Assembly: GCF_019320115.1 (NCBI RefSeq)
Contig: NC_089585.1
Coordinates: forward strand, 143,919,769-143,983,768
Direction: 5' to 3'
DNA: 64,000 bases
From: Miscanthus floridulus
Lineage: Eukaryota; Streptophyta; Magnoliopsida; Poales; Poaceae
The notes under the pieces were generated by a model, which was not told the origin of the DNA, made no database searches, and saw only the letters and a program-made list of their open reading frames with translations. The translations under genes and the position numbers were made by a program. Shown piece after piece: positions 54,273-64,000 of this stretch; positions within the stretch are counted from its first letter, which is position 1, and each line of letters opens with the position of its first letter.

Positions 54273-57200
54273 TTATGAACCAACCTCAACACTGGGGTAG
54301 TATTTCTTAAGAAATCTTCCATTGATAGCTCTGGTAAACTCCTCCCCAAATAAAGTCTTCAATATGTATGCATTGCCAGGTACACATTCTACTATTCGGA
54401 AAGGACCTTCCCAATTTGGAGACCATTTGCCGAACGCTCTATCCTTTGTTCCAACTGGCAATATAGTTTTCCAAACCAAATCCCCTTCTGCGAATTGCTT
54501 CAGCCTAACCCTTTTGTTATAATACCTGGCAACGCGCATTTTATTTTTCTCAATATTTTCCAATGCCTTGAGACGAATTAAATGTAAATCTTCCAATTCA
54601 TCCATCATCAGATTCTTATAATCTTCTTTTGCCAACTCTTTCTGTAACACAACTCGCCTTGAATCTAACCGTAATTCCCATGGTAGTACAGCATGATGCC
54701 CATAAACCAATTCATAGGGAGACGTTTGAGTGGACCCATGACAAGCCATTCGGTAAGCCCACAGTGCTTCATTAAGAACCAAGTGCCATTTCCTTGGTTT
54801 TTCATCAATCTTCTTCTGGATAATTTTAATCATAATCTTATTTGATGCTTCTGCCTGACCATTAGCTTGGGCATAATAAGGAGAAGAATTATACAACTTA
54901 ATCCCCATATCTTTGGCAAAATCACAGAATTCTGAAGAAGTAAACTGAGTTCCTTGATCAGTTGTTATAGTTTGAGGAATCCCGAATCTGTGAATTATAT
55001 GTTCCTTAACAAAACTGATCATATTCTCTGACGTTACCTTCTTCAAAGGAATAGCTTCAACCCACTTGGTGAAATAATCCGTGGCCAAGAGTACAAACTT
55101 GTGTCCCTTATTAGAAGGAGGATTGATCTGACCAATTAAATCTATACCCCATCCTCTAAATGGCCAAGGCTTGATTATAGGATTCATAACAGACGCTGGA
55201 ACTTTTTGAATATTGCCGAATTTCTGACAATTGTGACACCCTTTGTAATATTCAAAACAATCTTCCAACATAGTTGGCCAAAAATAACCAGCTCTCCTAA
55301 TTATCCACTTCATCCGATAAGCTGACTGATGTGCACCACACAATCCTTCGTGAACCTCATACATCACTTTCTTGGCCTCTTCTTGACTTAAGCATTTGAG
55401 CAATACTCCATCGATGGACTTATAATATAACTGATCATCCAGAAACACAAACTTGAGAGCTTTGTACCTGAGTTTTCGGGAAACCTTTTGAGATGGATTT
55501 TTCAGATAATTGGTAACTTCGTATCTCCAATCACCATCTACTGGATCAGTATTTAAAACATCTCCCTCCATAGCAAAAACTTCCCGATTCTCTCGATATC
55601 CAGAAGCAGCTTGAGCTAACTTATTTGCTTCTTCATTGTACTCTCTAGGGATATGATGCAAGGTTACTATCAGAAAATTCTTCAAAAGTTCCCTACACTC
55701 CTCATAATATTCTCTTAACACATTGTTCTTGCATTCATACTGACCATTCAGTTGATTAATCACCAACTCAGAATCCCCAAAGATTTCAACAGCAACGGCC
55801 CTTACTTCTATAAGAAGCTGAAGCCCTCTAAGCAATGCTTCATACTCTGCCTGATTGTTAGTAACATGAAATCCAATAGGAACTGCATACTCAAAAGCTT
55901 TTCCTTGTGGGGAAATCAAAAGAATACCAGCACCACCACCTTTGTTACAAGATGATCCATCGAAGAACAAGGCCCAAGGCACAATGCTTATCGCCTCAAC
56001 AGAAAGATCCCGATGTTGGGTAATAAAATCGGCAATAATTTGACCCTTTACCGCCTTTGCCGATTCATACCTTAAATTAAATTCTGACAATGCTAAAATC
56101 CATTTGCCAATTCTTCCATTCAAAATCGGCATTGATAGCATATGTTTGATTACATCAAAACTAGAAACCACCACGCATTCGGCATTCAACAAATAGTGCC
56201 GAAATTTAGTACATGAGTAATACACACACAAGCAAAGCTTTTCTGTAGCCGAATACCTTGTTTCCGGGTCTAGTAGTTTTCGGCTAAGATAAGCTACGAC
56301 TCTTTCTTTTCCTTCAAATTCTTGCATAAGGGCCGATCCTATCGTTAGGCTATCAGCCGCCACATACAACTTAAAAGGCTTGTCAAGTTGTGGAGGTACC
56401 AGCACAGGTGGTGCCTTCATATATTGTTTGATCTCATCAAAAGCCTTTTGTTGTATGTCACCCCATATAAATTTTTGATCCTTCTTGAGCTTTAATAAAG
56501 GAGAAAAGGGCAACACTCTTTCTGATAGATTGGATATGAATCTTCTTACAAAATTGATTTTGCCTAACAATGATTGCAATTCTGTGAGATTGGTTGGCGG
56601 CACAACTTTGTCTATTGCTTCCATGCTCTTTTTCCCAACTTCAATTCCTCCTTTATGAACTAAAAATCCCAAAAACTCACCAGCCGACACTCCAAAGGCA
56701 CATTTGTTTGGATTCATCTTTAAGCCATGCTTTCTTGTGCACTCCAAAGTCTTTCTTAAATCGGCTAAATGTCCTTTACGATTTCTAGACTTGACCACTA
56801 CATCATCGATGTAGATCTCTACAATCCTGCCGATCAGCTCGTGAAAAATATAATTCATAGCTCTTTGATAAGTTGCACCAGCATTCTTTAACCCAAATGT
56901 CATGACTATCCACTCAAACAAACCAATATGACCAGGACATCTGAAGGCTGTTTTTGAAATATCTTCCACTGCCATAAAAATTTGATTATAGCCAGCATTA
57001 CCATCCATAAAACTAATGACTTCATAACCTGCTGCTGCATCTACCAACAAATCGGCAACTGGCATTGGGTAACCATCCATGGGAGTAGCCTTATTAAGAT
57101 TTCTGAAATCTATGCAAACTCTCATTTTTCCATTTTTCTTGTATACCGGTACTATATTTGAAATCCACTCTGCATACTTGCATGGCCGAATGAAGTTTGC

Positions 57201-57542
57201 TTCTATTAATCTTTCAACCTCCTTCTTCACATCGGCCAATACTTCCTCTTTGTATATCTTCCTTGGAGGTTGTTTATAAGGACGAAATCCAGGTTTAATG
57301 GGTAATCGATGCTCAACAATGGAACGATCCAATCCAGGCATTTCCGTGTAATCCCAAGCAAAACAATCTTTAAACTCTTTCAACAAATCTATCAACTTTG
57401 ATTTATATTCTGAGTCTAACTTTGCACTAATATACATCGGCCTTGGCTTAGAACCATCACCAACATTGATTTCTTCCAACTTATCAGCCGACATAAAACC
57501 ACGTCCCAACTTTCCTTTGTTGCCATCGACGGGATTTCCCAT
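54273..57542 (-). CDS. G2 pol: RT, dual RNase H, integrase (open, 1,089 codons)
   Basis: Starts MGNPVDGNKGKLGRG at 57542. RT spans roughly residues 90-300 (MRVCIDFRNLNKATP, FGLKNAGATYQRAM, YIDDVVVKS with the catalytic Asp pair). The gypsy RNase H is near 395-510 (FKLYVAADSLTIGSALM), the second Tat-type RNase H near 520-650 (LFFDGSSCNKGGGAG, NNQAEYEAL, FGDSELVI). Integrase follows, with its zinc finger (HEGLCGAHQ, CHNCQ) and D,D,E core (WGIDLIG, TTDQGTQF, GQAEASN), ending FLKKYYPSVEVGS. No stops. Its ATG overlaps the stop of the gag-protease frame (TAATG), so it is either reached by frameshift/reinitiation or a base was lost there. Confidence 0.9.
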   Translation of the reverse strand: MGNPVDGNKGKLGRGFMSADKLEEINVGDGSKPRPMYISAKLDSEYKSKLIDLLKEFKDCFAWDYTEMPGLDRSIVEHRLPIKPGFRPYKQPPRKIYKEEVLADVKKEVERLIEANFIRPCKYAEWISNIVPVYKKNGKMRVCIDFRNLNKATPMDGYPMPVADLLVDAAAGYEVISFMDGNAGYNQIFMAVEDISKTAFRCPGHIGLFEWIVMTFGLKNAGATYQRAMNYIFHELIGRIVEIYIDDVVVKSRNRKGHLADLRKTLECTRKHGLKMNPNKCAFGVSAGEFLGFLVHKGGIEVGKKSMEAIDKVVPPTNLTELQSLLGKINFVRRFISNLSERVLPFSPLLKLKKDQKFIWGDIQQKAFDEIKQYMKAPPVLVPPQLDKPFKLYVAADSLTIGSALMQEFEGKERVVAYLSRKLLDPETRYSATEKLCLCVYYSCTKFRHYLLNAECVVVSSFDVIKHMLSMPILNGRIGKWILALSEFNLRYESAKAVKGQIIADFITQHRDLSVEAISIVPWALFFDGSSCNKGGGAGILLISPQGKAFEYAVPIGFHVTNNQAEYEALLRGLQLLIEVRAVAVEIFGDSELVINQLNGQYECKNNVLREYYEECRELLKNFLIVTLHHIPREYNEEANKLAQAASGYRENREVFAMEGDVLNTDPVDGDWRYEVTNYLKNPSQKVSRKLRYKALKFVFLDDQLYYKSIDGVLLKCLSQEEAKKVMYEVHEGLCGAHQSAYRMKWIIRRAGYFWPTMLEDCFEYYKGCHNCQKFGNIQKVPASVMNPIIKPWPFRGWGIDLIGQINPPSNKGHKFVLLATDYFTKWVEAIPLKKVTSENMISFVKEHIIHRFGIPQTITTDQGTQFTSSEFCDFAKDMGIKLYNSSPYYAQANGQAEASNKIMIKIIQKKIDEKPRKWHLVLNEALWAYRMACHGSTQTSPYELVYGHHAVLPWELRLDSRRVVLQKELAKEDYKNLMMDELEDLHLIRLKALENIEKNKMRVARYYNKRVRLKQFAEGDLVWKTILPVGTKDRAFGKWSPNWEGPFRIVECVPGNAYILKTLFGEEFTRAINGRFLKKYYPSVEVGS

Positions 57543-59860
57543 TAAAAATTGCTATGAGAGCCGACTGCTTGGATCGGCTGTTGATCCTCGCTGAAAACAT
57601 TTACAGGACCTTCTTTCCACAGTTTTCCAGAGAAACAATCGACGCCTTCATATTCCCAGTAGGTAGATTCTGTGGCAGCAACACTTACCGAATCGTCAGC
57701 ATGCACAACTTCAACATCATCTCCAATCCATTGAATGAGAATTTGATGCATTGTCGAAGGAATGCAGCAATTAGCATGGATCCAATCTCTGCCCAAGAGT
57801 AGACTATATGCCCCCTTGCCATCAATGACAAAAAAGGTAGTAATCAGAGTTTTAGACCCAATAGTCAGCTCGACATGGACAGCACCTCGGGTATCAGAAG
57901 GATTGCCAGCAAAGTCCCTAAGCACCATGTCAGTTTTCAACAATTCTTCATTAGTCATCCCAAGCTTCCTGAAGGTAGCATAAGGCATGATATTGATAGC
58001 AGCCCCTCCATCAACAAACATCTTGGTCAAAGGCTTGCCATTGACATATCCTTTTAAATAAAGTGGTCTTAAGTGACGATTCTTGATTGGTTTGTCAAAA
58101 ACAGCCTGCTGAGTTAATACAAGCTGAGCCATCAAATCCTGACATTCACTTTCATCAAAATCAGAGTACACCTCTTCTTGGACATCTTGGCTTTCGGGAG
58201 CTACAAACTCTGATGGGAGGAAGAAAGCCATGCAAGCACTAGCCGAAGGACCACATCCATCAGGCTTCTTTTTAGGACGCCATATTTGCTTTGTTTCGGT
58301 AACTTCCTGTTCCAACTCCCTATTCCTCAACCGTTGAACTCTTCTTTTCTGACTTTTCCTCAAGCCTGGAGGACACCACTGTCCTTTTTGCCATACGTAT
58401 TTATAGAAGTCAGCTTCTTCATCATGCATTCTATCATGAATCCAACCTTGACCTGCAAATCTTTTCCTTTGCTGATTCTCAAAACCATCTATTTTTAAGC
58501 GCCGATCATCTTCAGGAACCTTCGTTCCAAGTCTTTCATAGACGGGACGGCGGTTGACTCGAGATTGCCTATATTCGGAGTACTGAGCACTACACTCCGG
58601 ACAATTATTTCTTGCAGGCAACCTCAAACCTTCATTCCAACAATGCCTAAAGAACGAACAACCCCAATGAGACTGCTCCTGTTCTGTCATGTATTCTTCT
58701 TGCTCCCTTCGGTATACTTCTTCCTCATACCTCCGGCATTCTTCCATAAACCATTGCTTCTTATAGTATTCCTTCTCTTGTTCCCTCTGCCACTTGTTTA
58801 GCAAAATACGGGATGTAACTCTGGGTTTGGAAGTTTGACCTTTCTCGGTTCGGCTATTCTGAAACCGAACTCGTTGCTGCAACTCTCTACTGGTGACTTG
58901 CCGATCCGGGTCAACAGCACCACTCTCCTTTGCTCTATCAGAAGTCAACACCTTCACCTTGCCTTTACCTTTGAGATCATTAGCAGAGACCATATTCACA
59001 GAGAAAGAAATCATATTTTGTGGAAAAGGCTGATCATCAATTTTCATCTTGCCATCAAACCTCAAATGTCCCTCTTGGATAGCTTTCTGGATTCGTATTC
59101 TGAACACTCGGCAATCATTGATAGAGTGAGAATTAGTGTTATGGAAGCCACAATACTTTTTGTCTTTCACTCCTTCAGGACGTAGCATAGGATGTCCTTC
59201 TGGCAGCTTGATGCGTCCTTCCTTTATCAATAATGCAAAAAGCCTGTCTGCTTTAGTAACATCAAAATCATAGGTTCCCTTCTGTTGTTTCAACCAGCGT
59301 TGATTAACTTGAGTGGGTTCCTTTGCCCAATTCAACTCAGCTGCAGCTATCTCATCTTCATCAATATACTCAGTCGCTTCATCCAGAAAGCCTTGATACG
59401 CCTCATTAGTGGCATTGTTCTTCTGAAAGCGATTATCTCTCCTGAATCCTTGGGCTTGATTACTCATAACTGCTAAACGCTGTGCAAGTTGGCCAAGATC
59501 ATCAAACTCTAAACCGAACAACTTCTCCCTGATATTCGGCAACATTCCTGCTATAGCTATTCCAGGTAGTTGATCATCTGGTAAATTCAGAGAATAACAC
59601 ATATTCTTGGTCTCCCTAAATCTGCGAAGATACTCCAATGGCGTTTCATTTGTTCTCATCCTCAGACTCATGAGATCAACCAACTTCTTCTCATTGGTAC
59701 CCGTATAGAAATATGAATGAAACTTCTGCTCTAGTTCTGCCCACGTACCAATGGAATGAGCTGGTAGAGACGTGAACCATGTGAAAGCTGGTCCTGTAAG
59801 AGACAAAGGAAAATATCGAATCCTCCAAGCTTCATCTGAAGCAGCTTCTCCAAGCTGCAT
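57542..59860 (-). pseudogene. G2 gag (main part) and protease
   Basis: 772-codon frame. It contains Retrotrans_gag (WRIRYFPLSLTGPAFTWFTSL, EYLRRFRETKN), a zinc-knuckle-like stretch (YCGFHNTNSHSINDCRVF), a long charged linker, and an aspartic protease (MFVDGGAAINIMPYATFRKLG, then LLLGRDWIHANCC) with DGG at the active site. It ends at TAA 57544-57542, overlapping the pol start in another frame. Upstream it is separated from the first gag segment by frame changes near 59865-59905, so gag as written is not continuous. Confidence 0.85.
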
Positions 59861-59895
59861 TAAGTACCTGACTGACGTGCTCTATGGTACTAGTA

Positions 59896-60762
59896 TCATC
59901 TTGACCTAGAAAACTTGGTCAAATCTGTTGGAGGCTTGACCCTTGGAGGCAATGCCACTCTGTTGTACCATTCTGGATAAGGAGACTTGTATGAATAGGA
60001 TTGATTTTTTGGCTTCAAGCCGAACTGATTTTGCATCATATCAGCCATCCTGTGCATCAAAACATCAATGCCTGGATCCTGATTTCCTTGTACTTGCACT
60101 CCAGAAGGCAATCCTGAAAAACTTTTATACCCTGGATTTGGCACAGTATTGATAGCACTGTAATCAGTAAATTCTTGATATCCATCTCCATACATATTCT
60201 TCTGCAATCTGTTTGATGCTGGAGAAACTCTATAAGCTGAAGGTGGCACTTCTCCTGTGGTACCAAATGTCACCTGGCCATAGGTGGGATGTGATTGCTT
60301 TTCAGTGTGAGTCAATCCACCTATATTTGAAGGCGACGCTACTTCTTTTCCAACAGGCTTCTCTTGATGCTTTGGAACATTGAAAAGCGTCGGCCCACTG
60401 AGTGGTCCAACATTTTCTTCGAAGTATTTATCAACCATTGGGCCAAAAGTACTGATCATGATTGCCCGAAAGGTATTCAGAAAAGCTGTGTGATGGTTTG
60501 TCATGGTCTCTCCCATAGCTTTATAAACCAGGGCTGCCATCTTCTGAGCATCCTCCTCTTCAGTGTAATCAGTTTGATGCGGAAGAAGAACCCTCGGCAT
60601 TGACTGCTTTTGAAATACTTTATTGCTCTTGTTTTTGGAAAAAGACATCAAGCATTTCTGTTGGTATTGCTCGCATGCTTGTAGCACTAAATCCTTATAA
60701 TTATCTGGCAATTCTACCATGCTTACATCCAGAACATGATCATTGTTGATCTCAGATGCCAT
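59896..60762 (-). pseudogene. G2 gag N-terminal segment
   Basis: Starts MASEINNDHVLDVSMVE at 60762, 42 bp downstream of the 5' LTR edge, and runs 288 codons to TKFSRSR and a stop. Comparing frames, residues that should follow are read in a second frame (QDDTSTIEHVS) and then in that of the next ORF (YLMQLGEAA). This indicates two single-base insertions within about 40 bp. Confidence 0.8.
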
Positions 60763-60780
60763 CTTGAACTAAAAGCGTCG

Positions 60781-60800
60781 TCCCACCGAGCGTGCCAAAA
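60781..60800 (-). other. G2 primer-binding site candidate
   Basis: TTTTGGCACGCTCGGTGGGA on the minus strand, four bases from the 5' LTR. tRNA not assigned. Confidence 0.55.
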
Positions 60801-60804
60801 AGTG

Positions 60805-62167
60805 TGTTGACACAAAATGTAACATTGTGCCTCACACACAGCAAGCCGAAAAGCGTAGCTTCAATCGGGTTCCCGGGTGCTTCGTTATCCGGAAGCGTGC
60901 CAGTCAGTTTGACCTGAAAAACTAACAAGGGACAAAATAATTAAATGTCAAACCGGAACATGTCGGGTAATACCAGACAGTTCCACATATACGGCCCTGA
61001 AGCCACTTACAACGACATACAGCTATAGAGAGCTGTCTGCCAATGAGTTCATAAACCGTTCAGCTAATGATAAGATAAATGCACGTGGAGATCTGATTGC
61101 CGAATATACGTGCATGGGAAGACATGTTTGAACAAGTGAAATTAATTATGAGTTAATGCATAACCAAGCTCGGCAATCTAGCCGAGTTGGGGTCCATGAA
61201 GCAGGAACGTGCAAATAAATACATTCAAACTAATCTAAAACCTGCATCTGCCGCACGACACCTAGTTTCGTCAAAGCTTAAACGTAATTAAAATACACGA
61301 ACCCACGACATGTGACAATCTAGATCAAAATAACTCAGCCATTACGAGCGTATTATCTATTTGCGAAGGTAATACGAAAATAATGATCATTGAAGCGCGA
61401 ATAAAACCATAAGAGAGGGCCTGAACAATATTGATCTAGATCGGGCAGAAGTGTGTTACAAATATATAAAATATTTAAAACATGCAACACTGGATAACTT
61501 AATGAATCTATTTAGATTTGCCATATCTAATAGAGCCGATAACTATCTTGCTTTCACTAAGCGTATTGAACAAACGCCTGCCGCACGGTATTTACTCATA
61601 AGCAAAGCATAAGCAAAGACTTCTTGATTGTCAAGCAAAGATCCACCGCACGATCATTGAAAACAAACAAGACTGCTTGCATCACGTCTAAATCCACCGC
61701 ATGATACTAGACATGATAACAAGGTTGTCGGAACTTACGGAGGTCGACGGATCGATGACTCCTCTCGAAGAACTCGACGACACGACTAAAGGACTCGAAA
61801 GTTGGCACGGGGCCGATTGTATTGATTTTGGTTGTGAACCCTTATTACATTGGTCGAGGGTCAATATTTATACCCTGGACAAAACACGAGTCCTAGAGGA
61901 CTACGATTTACAAAGGAACCTTTAAATAAACTTGGAAACTCACGATTCCTTACCCTAAACTTTTAGAGTCCTTTACTATTACAACTTTCACCTTTTCGAT
62001 CGGCCTTGCCTGCCATCTTCTGTCTTTCCCGAATGGAATCACCGCTTTCTGGAATAACCGACCGCAATGCATTTAGCCGACCGCTTGCTTTGTTTGCCGA
62101 ATACCCTTCTTCCCGCATGTGGGTCTACATGTCATCTTCCAGAATCGACCAAAATCCAGTGTTAACA
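60805..62167 (-). repeat. G2 5' LTR
   Basis: 1,363 bp, near-identical to 48020-49381. Confidence 0.94.
61865..61872 (-). promoter_or_regulatory. TATA box of G2 LTR
   Basis: TATAAATA on the minus strand, about 295 bp into the 5' LTR, followed by TTGACCC. The same site in the other LTR is at about 49079-49086. Confidence 0.55.
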
Positions 62168-62172
62168 AGTAG

Positions 62173-64000
62173 AGCTTAGCTTGGCTATGTGAGTTCAGTC
62201 AGACCTGATATTGAACTAACAGCCAAAGAAGACAACAACTAGCTAGAATAGGGTACTAAGCTGTATACCACTGATAGAAAAATATTATGCATTAAACTGA
62301 ACAGAGAGCACACCTACTGTCTATTTTGCAATGAAATTTTCAAAACCAAAACTACTGGAATTTTAACCAGTCCCTCACGACATCAGTCCAATCCATCCCA
62401 ACAAAAATAATCCAAAAAATACTAAATTTTAGACTTTATGTTTGCAATCCCACTATGTCTCAATCCAACAACCAATAATACACTGTGAGGACCCAATTGG
62501 GAAGATGCTAAATCAACAGAAAATACCTACTTGGACAGTAGCAGGTTCCTTCGACTAGTAGACTTCTTGGCTAGTGGTGTTCAGCACTCCTATCCTCCAT
62601 TGATTATTTCAAGCAGTAAAGCATTTGCAGCTTGGAACAAACGTAGTTGTTAGGAATCAGGCTTTGCTATTCCTCGAGTATCTGATGCTTTGCTCCCTGC
62701 AGAAATCAAGCATATCGGATATTATTAATCTGAACACACAAGCATTCGAGTAACTGGTTTAGTATAGGCACGACCTCAAGAAATTTTGCTGCTAAGTACT
62801 GTCTGGCAGTATTGGTTATTTGACCATAGCAGAGAAACATTAGGAACCTCATATATATAATCATAGGCATATATATAACAAAAACTGAAATCTGTCTTTG
62901 GTTAGTTTAGTTTTGGACTAATTCCACGTTTGTAGCAGAGAAACAATGGAACATAACGGGACCTGATAATTTTGCCTGACAAAGTAGACTACCTATTAGT
63001 AGCAGTCAGTGTTTGTTTGCTAGAAACAAGAAAGAACATGCAGATGTCTTCCCATAATTCTTTTTCTGGGAGCCACGTAGGCAACACATTTTAGACTGCG
63101 AAGCTATTGCAATTTAACATCAATTCTAAGTAGCAGTTTTGAACTTTTTGAATCATTGGATGGATGGATATTGCACAAGTCTACTACTGTCTATCTAGCC
63201 ACGCTTCCATGATTCCATCCAAACAAGCCTGCATCTCAAAGTTAATTCCAGGAGACGAGCAATAGTGGGGCTTCAATTTACACTATTTTTTTGTGTAAAG
63301 CTTCAATTGACACTAGAGATAAGCAATAGTACCTGTACCTGACACTAGAGATAATTCTGCATCCGAGCAATAGTGTGTACACTATAGATTGCTGTCAATT
63401 GATAGTTACAGACTCTCTGAACGCTTCCACATGACAGCACCGGATCCATTTCTCGCACAATCAAGAACACAGCCGAAGGGGAAAAGGGAAAAGAAGTGAG
63501 CGATGCTGTACCTCTGCTCGAGGTGGGCGATGGACGCGAGCGAATCTCGCCCTTGCTGACACGAAGACGGCCGTGCTCTGGTCCGACGATGCTGCGCCCT
63601 GGAGGCCGACGACGACACATGACTGCTAGGGCCTAGGCTCGAGTGATGGGGCGGCGCAGAGGTGGGGGGCTCTGGCCAGAGATGCAGGTGCCGAGATGGG
63701 CGGCCGTGACGGCCAGAGCTAGAGGAGCCGAGGTGGGCGCGCGGCGCGCGGCGCGCGGCGACTGCCGAAGCTCTGGACGCACTGGGATTGGGAGTCCACC
63801 GGGGTGGGGTGGGGGCTGCCTCCGGCCGAAGCTGTAGGTGCCGTGGTGTGGGGACTCCACAGGGCACCGGCCAGAGCTGTAGGTTGACGGTGGCGGTCGG
63901 CGGTCGGAGCTCCAAGCATTTTTTATTTCGACCGGGACATTTTTTTAGGGGACGAAGCTAATAAACATGAGTTAAGATCGGTGCTGTAGATGTGTCCCCG
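62173..64000. other. CACTA 5' region, no exon recognised
   Basis: Continuation of the CACTA element after the G2 target duplication. AT-rich to about 63400, then GC-rich (63490-63915) with several overlapping open frames on both strands (Pro/Ser/Arg/Ala-rich). A GC-rich leader upstream of TNP2 is usual in grass CACTA elements; I see no convincing protein. Confidence 0.45.

Larger units (their letters stand above)
48020..62167 (-). mobile_element. G2: Ty3/gypsy retrotransposon, Tat lineage, 14.1 kb, minus strand
   Basis: LTRs at 48020-49381 and 60805-62167 (about 1,362 bp, TGTTGACA...GTTAACA as read on the plus strand) have a perfect target duplication AGTAG (48015-48019, 62168-62172). On the minus strand the order is 5' LTR, PBS, gag, protease, RT, dual RNase H, integrase (no chromodomain), then antisense genes and the 3' LTR. 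I count about 7 substitutions and one indel between LTRs, roughly 0.5%, so it is young (about 0.2 million years at 1.3e-8). Confidence 0.93.
38799..64000 (-). mobile_element. CACTA (En/Spm) element, minus orientation, right end outside the window
   Basis: The terminus CACTATGCCAGAAAACC at 38799 is followed by about 450 bp of subterminal repeats. Genes on the minus strand run from TNP2 at the right to TNP1-like and Ulp1 at the left, so 38799 is the 3' end of the element. It inserted into the chromovirus internal region. It is interrupted by G2 (48020-62167), whose target duplication AGTAG restores continuous sequence. No matching inverted terminus was found before 64000. Confidence 0.85.

Noticed and set aside
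63345..63919. Pro/Ser/Arg-rich frames on both strands
   Set aside because: GC-rich CACTA leader; no motif, and frames overlap on both strands.

Overview
This is plant nuclear DNA, almost certainly from a grass and most likely a panicoid (sorghum/maize/Setaria type). Nearly all of it is transposable elements inserted into one another, and I found no intact host gene. The grass assignment rests on the element families (two Tat-type Ty3/gypsy retrotransposons, a CACTA element with TNP2, TNP1-like and Ulp1 genes, a plant-mobile-domain pseudogene, Stowaway MITEs) and on plant-type introns and LTR termini. Host-derived sequence is limited to decayed fragments: a peroxisomal NAD carrier, a class III peroxidase, possibly a lipid-transfer protein, and the end of a FAR1-related gene.

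Layout. 1-745: end of a FAR1-related (MULE-derived) gene. 1070-1529 (-): peroxisomal NAD carrier pseudogene. 2251-3421 (-): internally deleted Ty1/copia element. 4158-25912: an element with about 0.2-kb inverted ends carrying a peroxidase 3' fragment and a decayed plant-mobile-domain (PMD) gene on the minus strand. This element is split by a young 16.2-kb Tat retrotransposon ('G1', 4937-21147, target duplication CGGTG) and by a 1,255-bp solo LTR (24056-25310, target duplication CTATC). 26002-28340: MITEs, including one Stowaway nested in another. 28428-32700 (-): a 4.27-kb solo LTR (target duplication CCTTG). 32726-33000: remnant of an older LTR related to G2. 33001-38642: a 5.6-kb LTR followed by an initiator-Met PBS, interrupted by a 1.1-kb hAT-like insertion. 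38799 to the window end: a CACTA element on the minus strand, split by a second young Tat retrotransposon ('G2', 48020-62167, minus, target duplication AGTAG).

The most interesting content is the pair of Tat elements. Both have about 0.5% LTR divergence and both carry spliced genes antisense to gag-pol, between the integrase end and the 3' LTR. G1 carries one seven-exon gene (900 codons, Transposase_28-like N-terminus) that is completely open. Its own gag-pol has several nonsense codons and an in-tandem triplication of the protease-RT segment that destroys the frame. G2 carries two antisense genes: a six-exon PMD gene (895 codons) and a three-exon coiled-coil gene (240 codons) with its own TATA box. 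A trio of hairpins that keep their pairing lies between the convergent pol and antisense genes of G2. The contrast between open antisense genes and a broken sense gene suggests the antisense genes are worth studying in their own right.

The CACTA element looks non-autonomous. Its TNP2 gene has lost its middle, its TNP1-like gene has two in-frame stops, and its Ulp1-like protease appears to have Ser in place of the catalytic Cys. Many disabling changes across the window are CAG to TAG, as expected from deamination of methylated CHG sites in silenced plant DNA.
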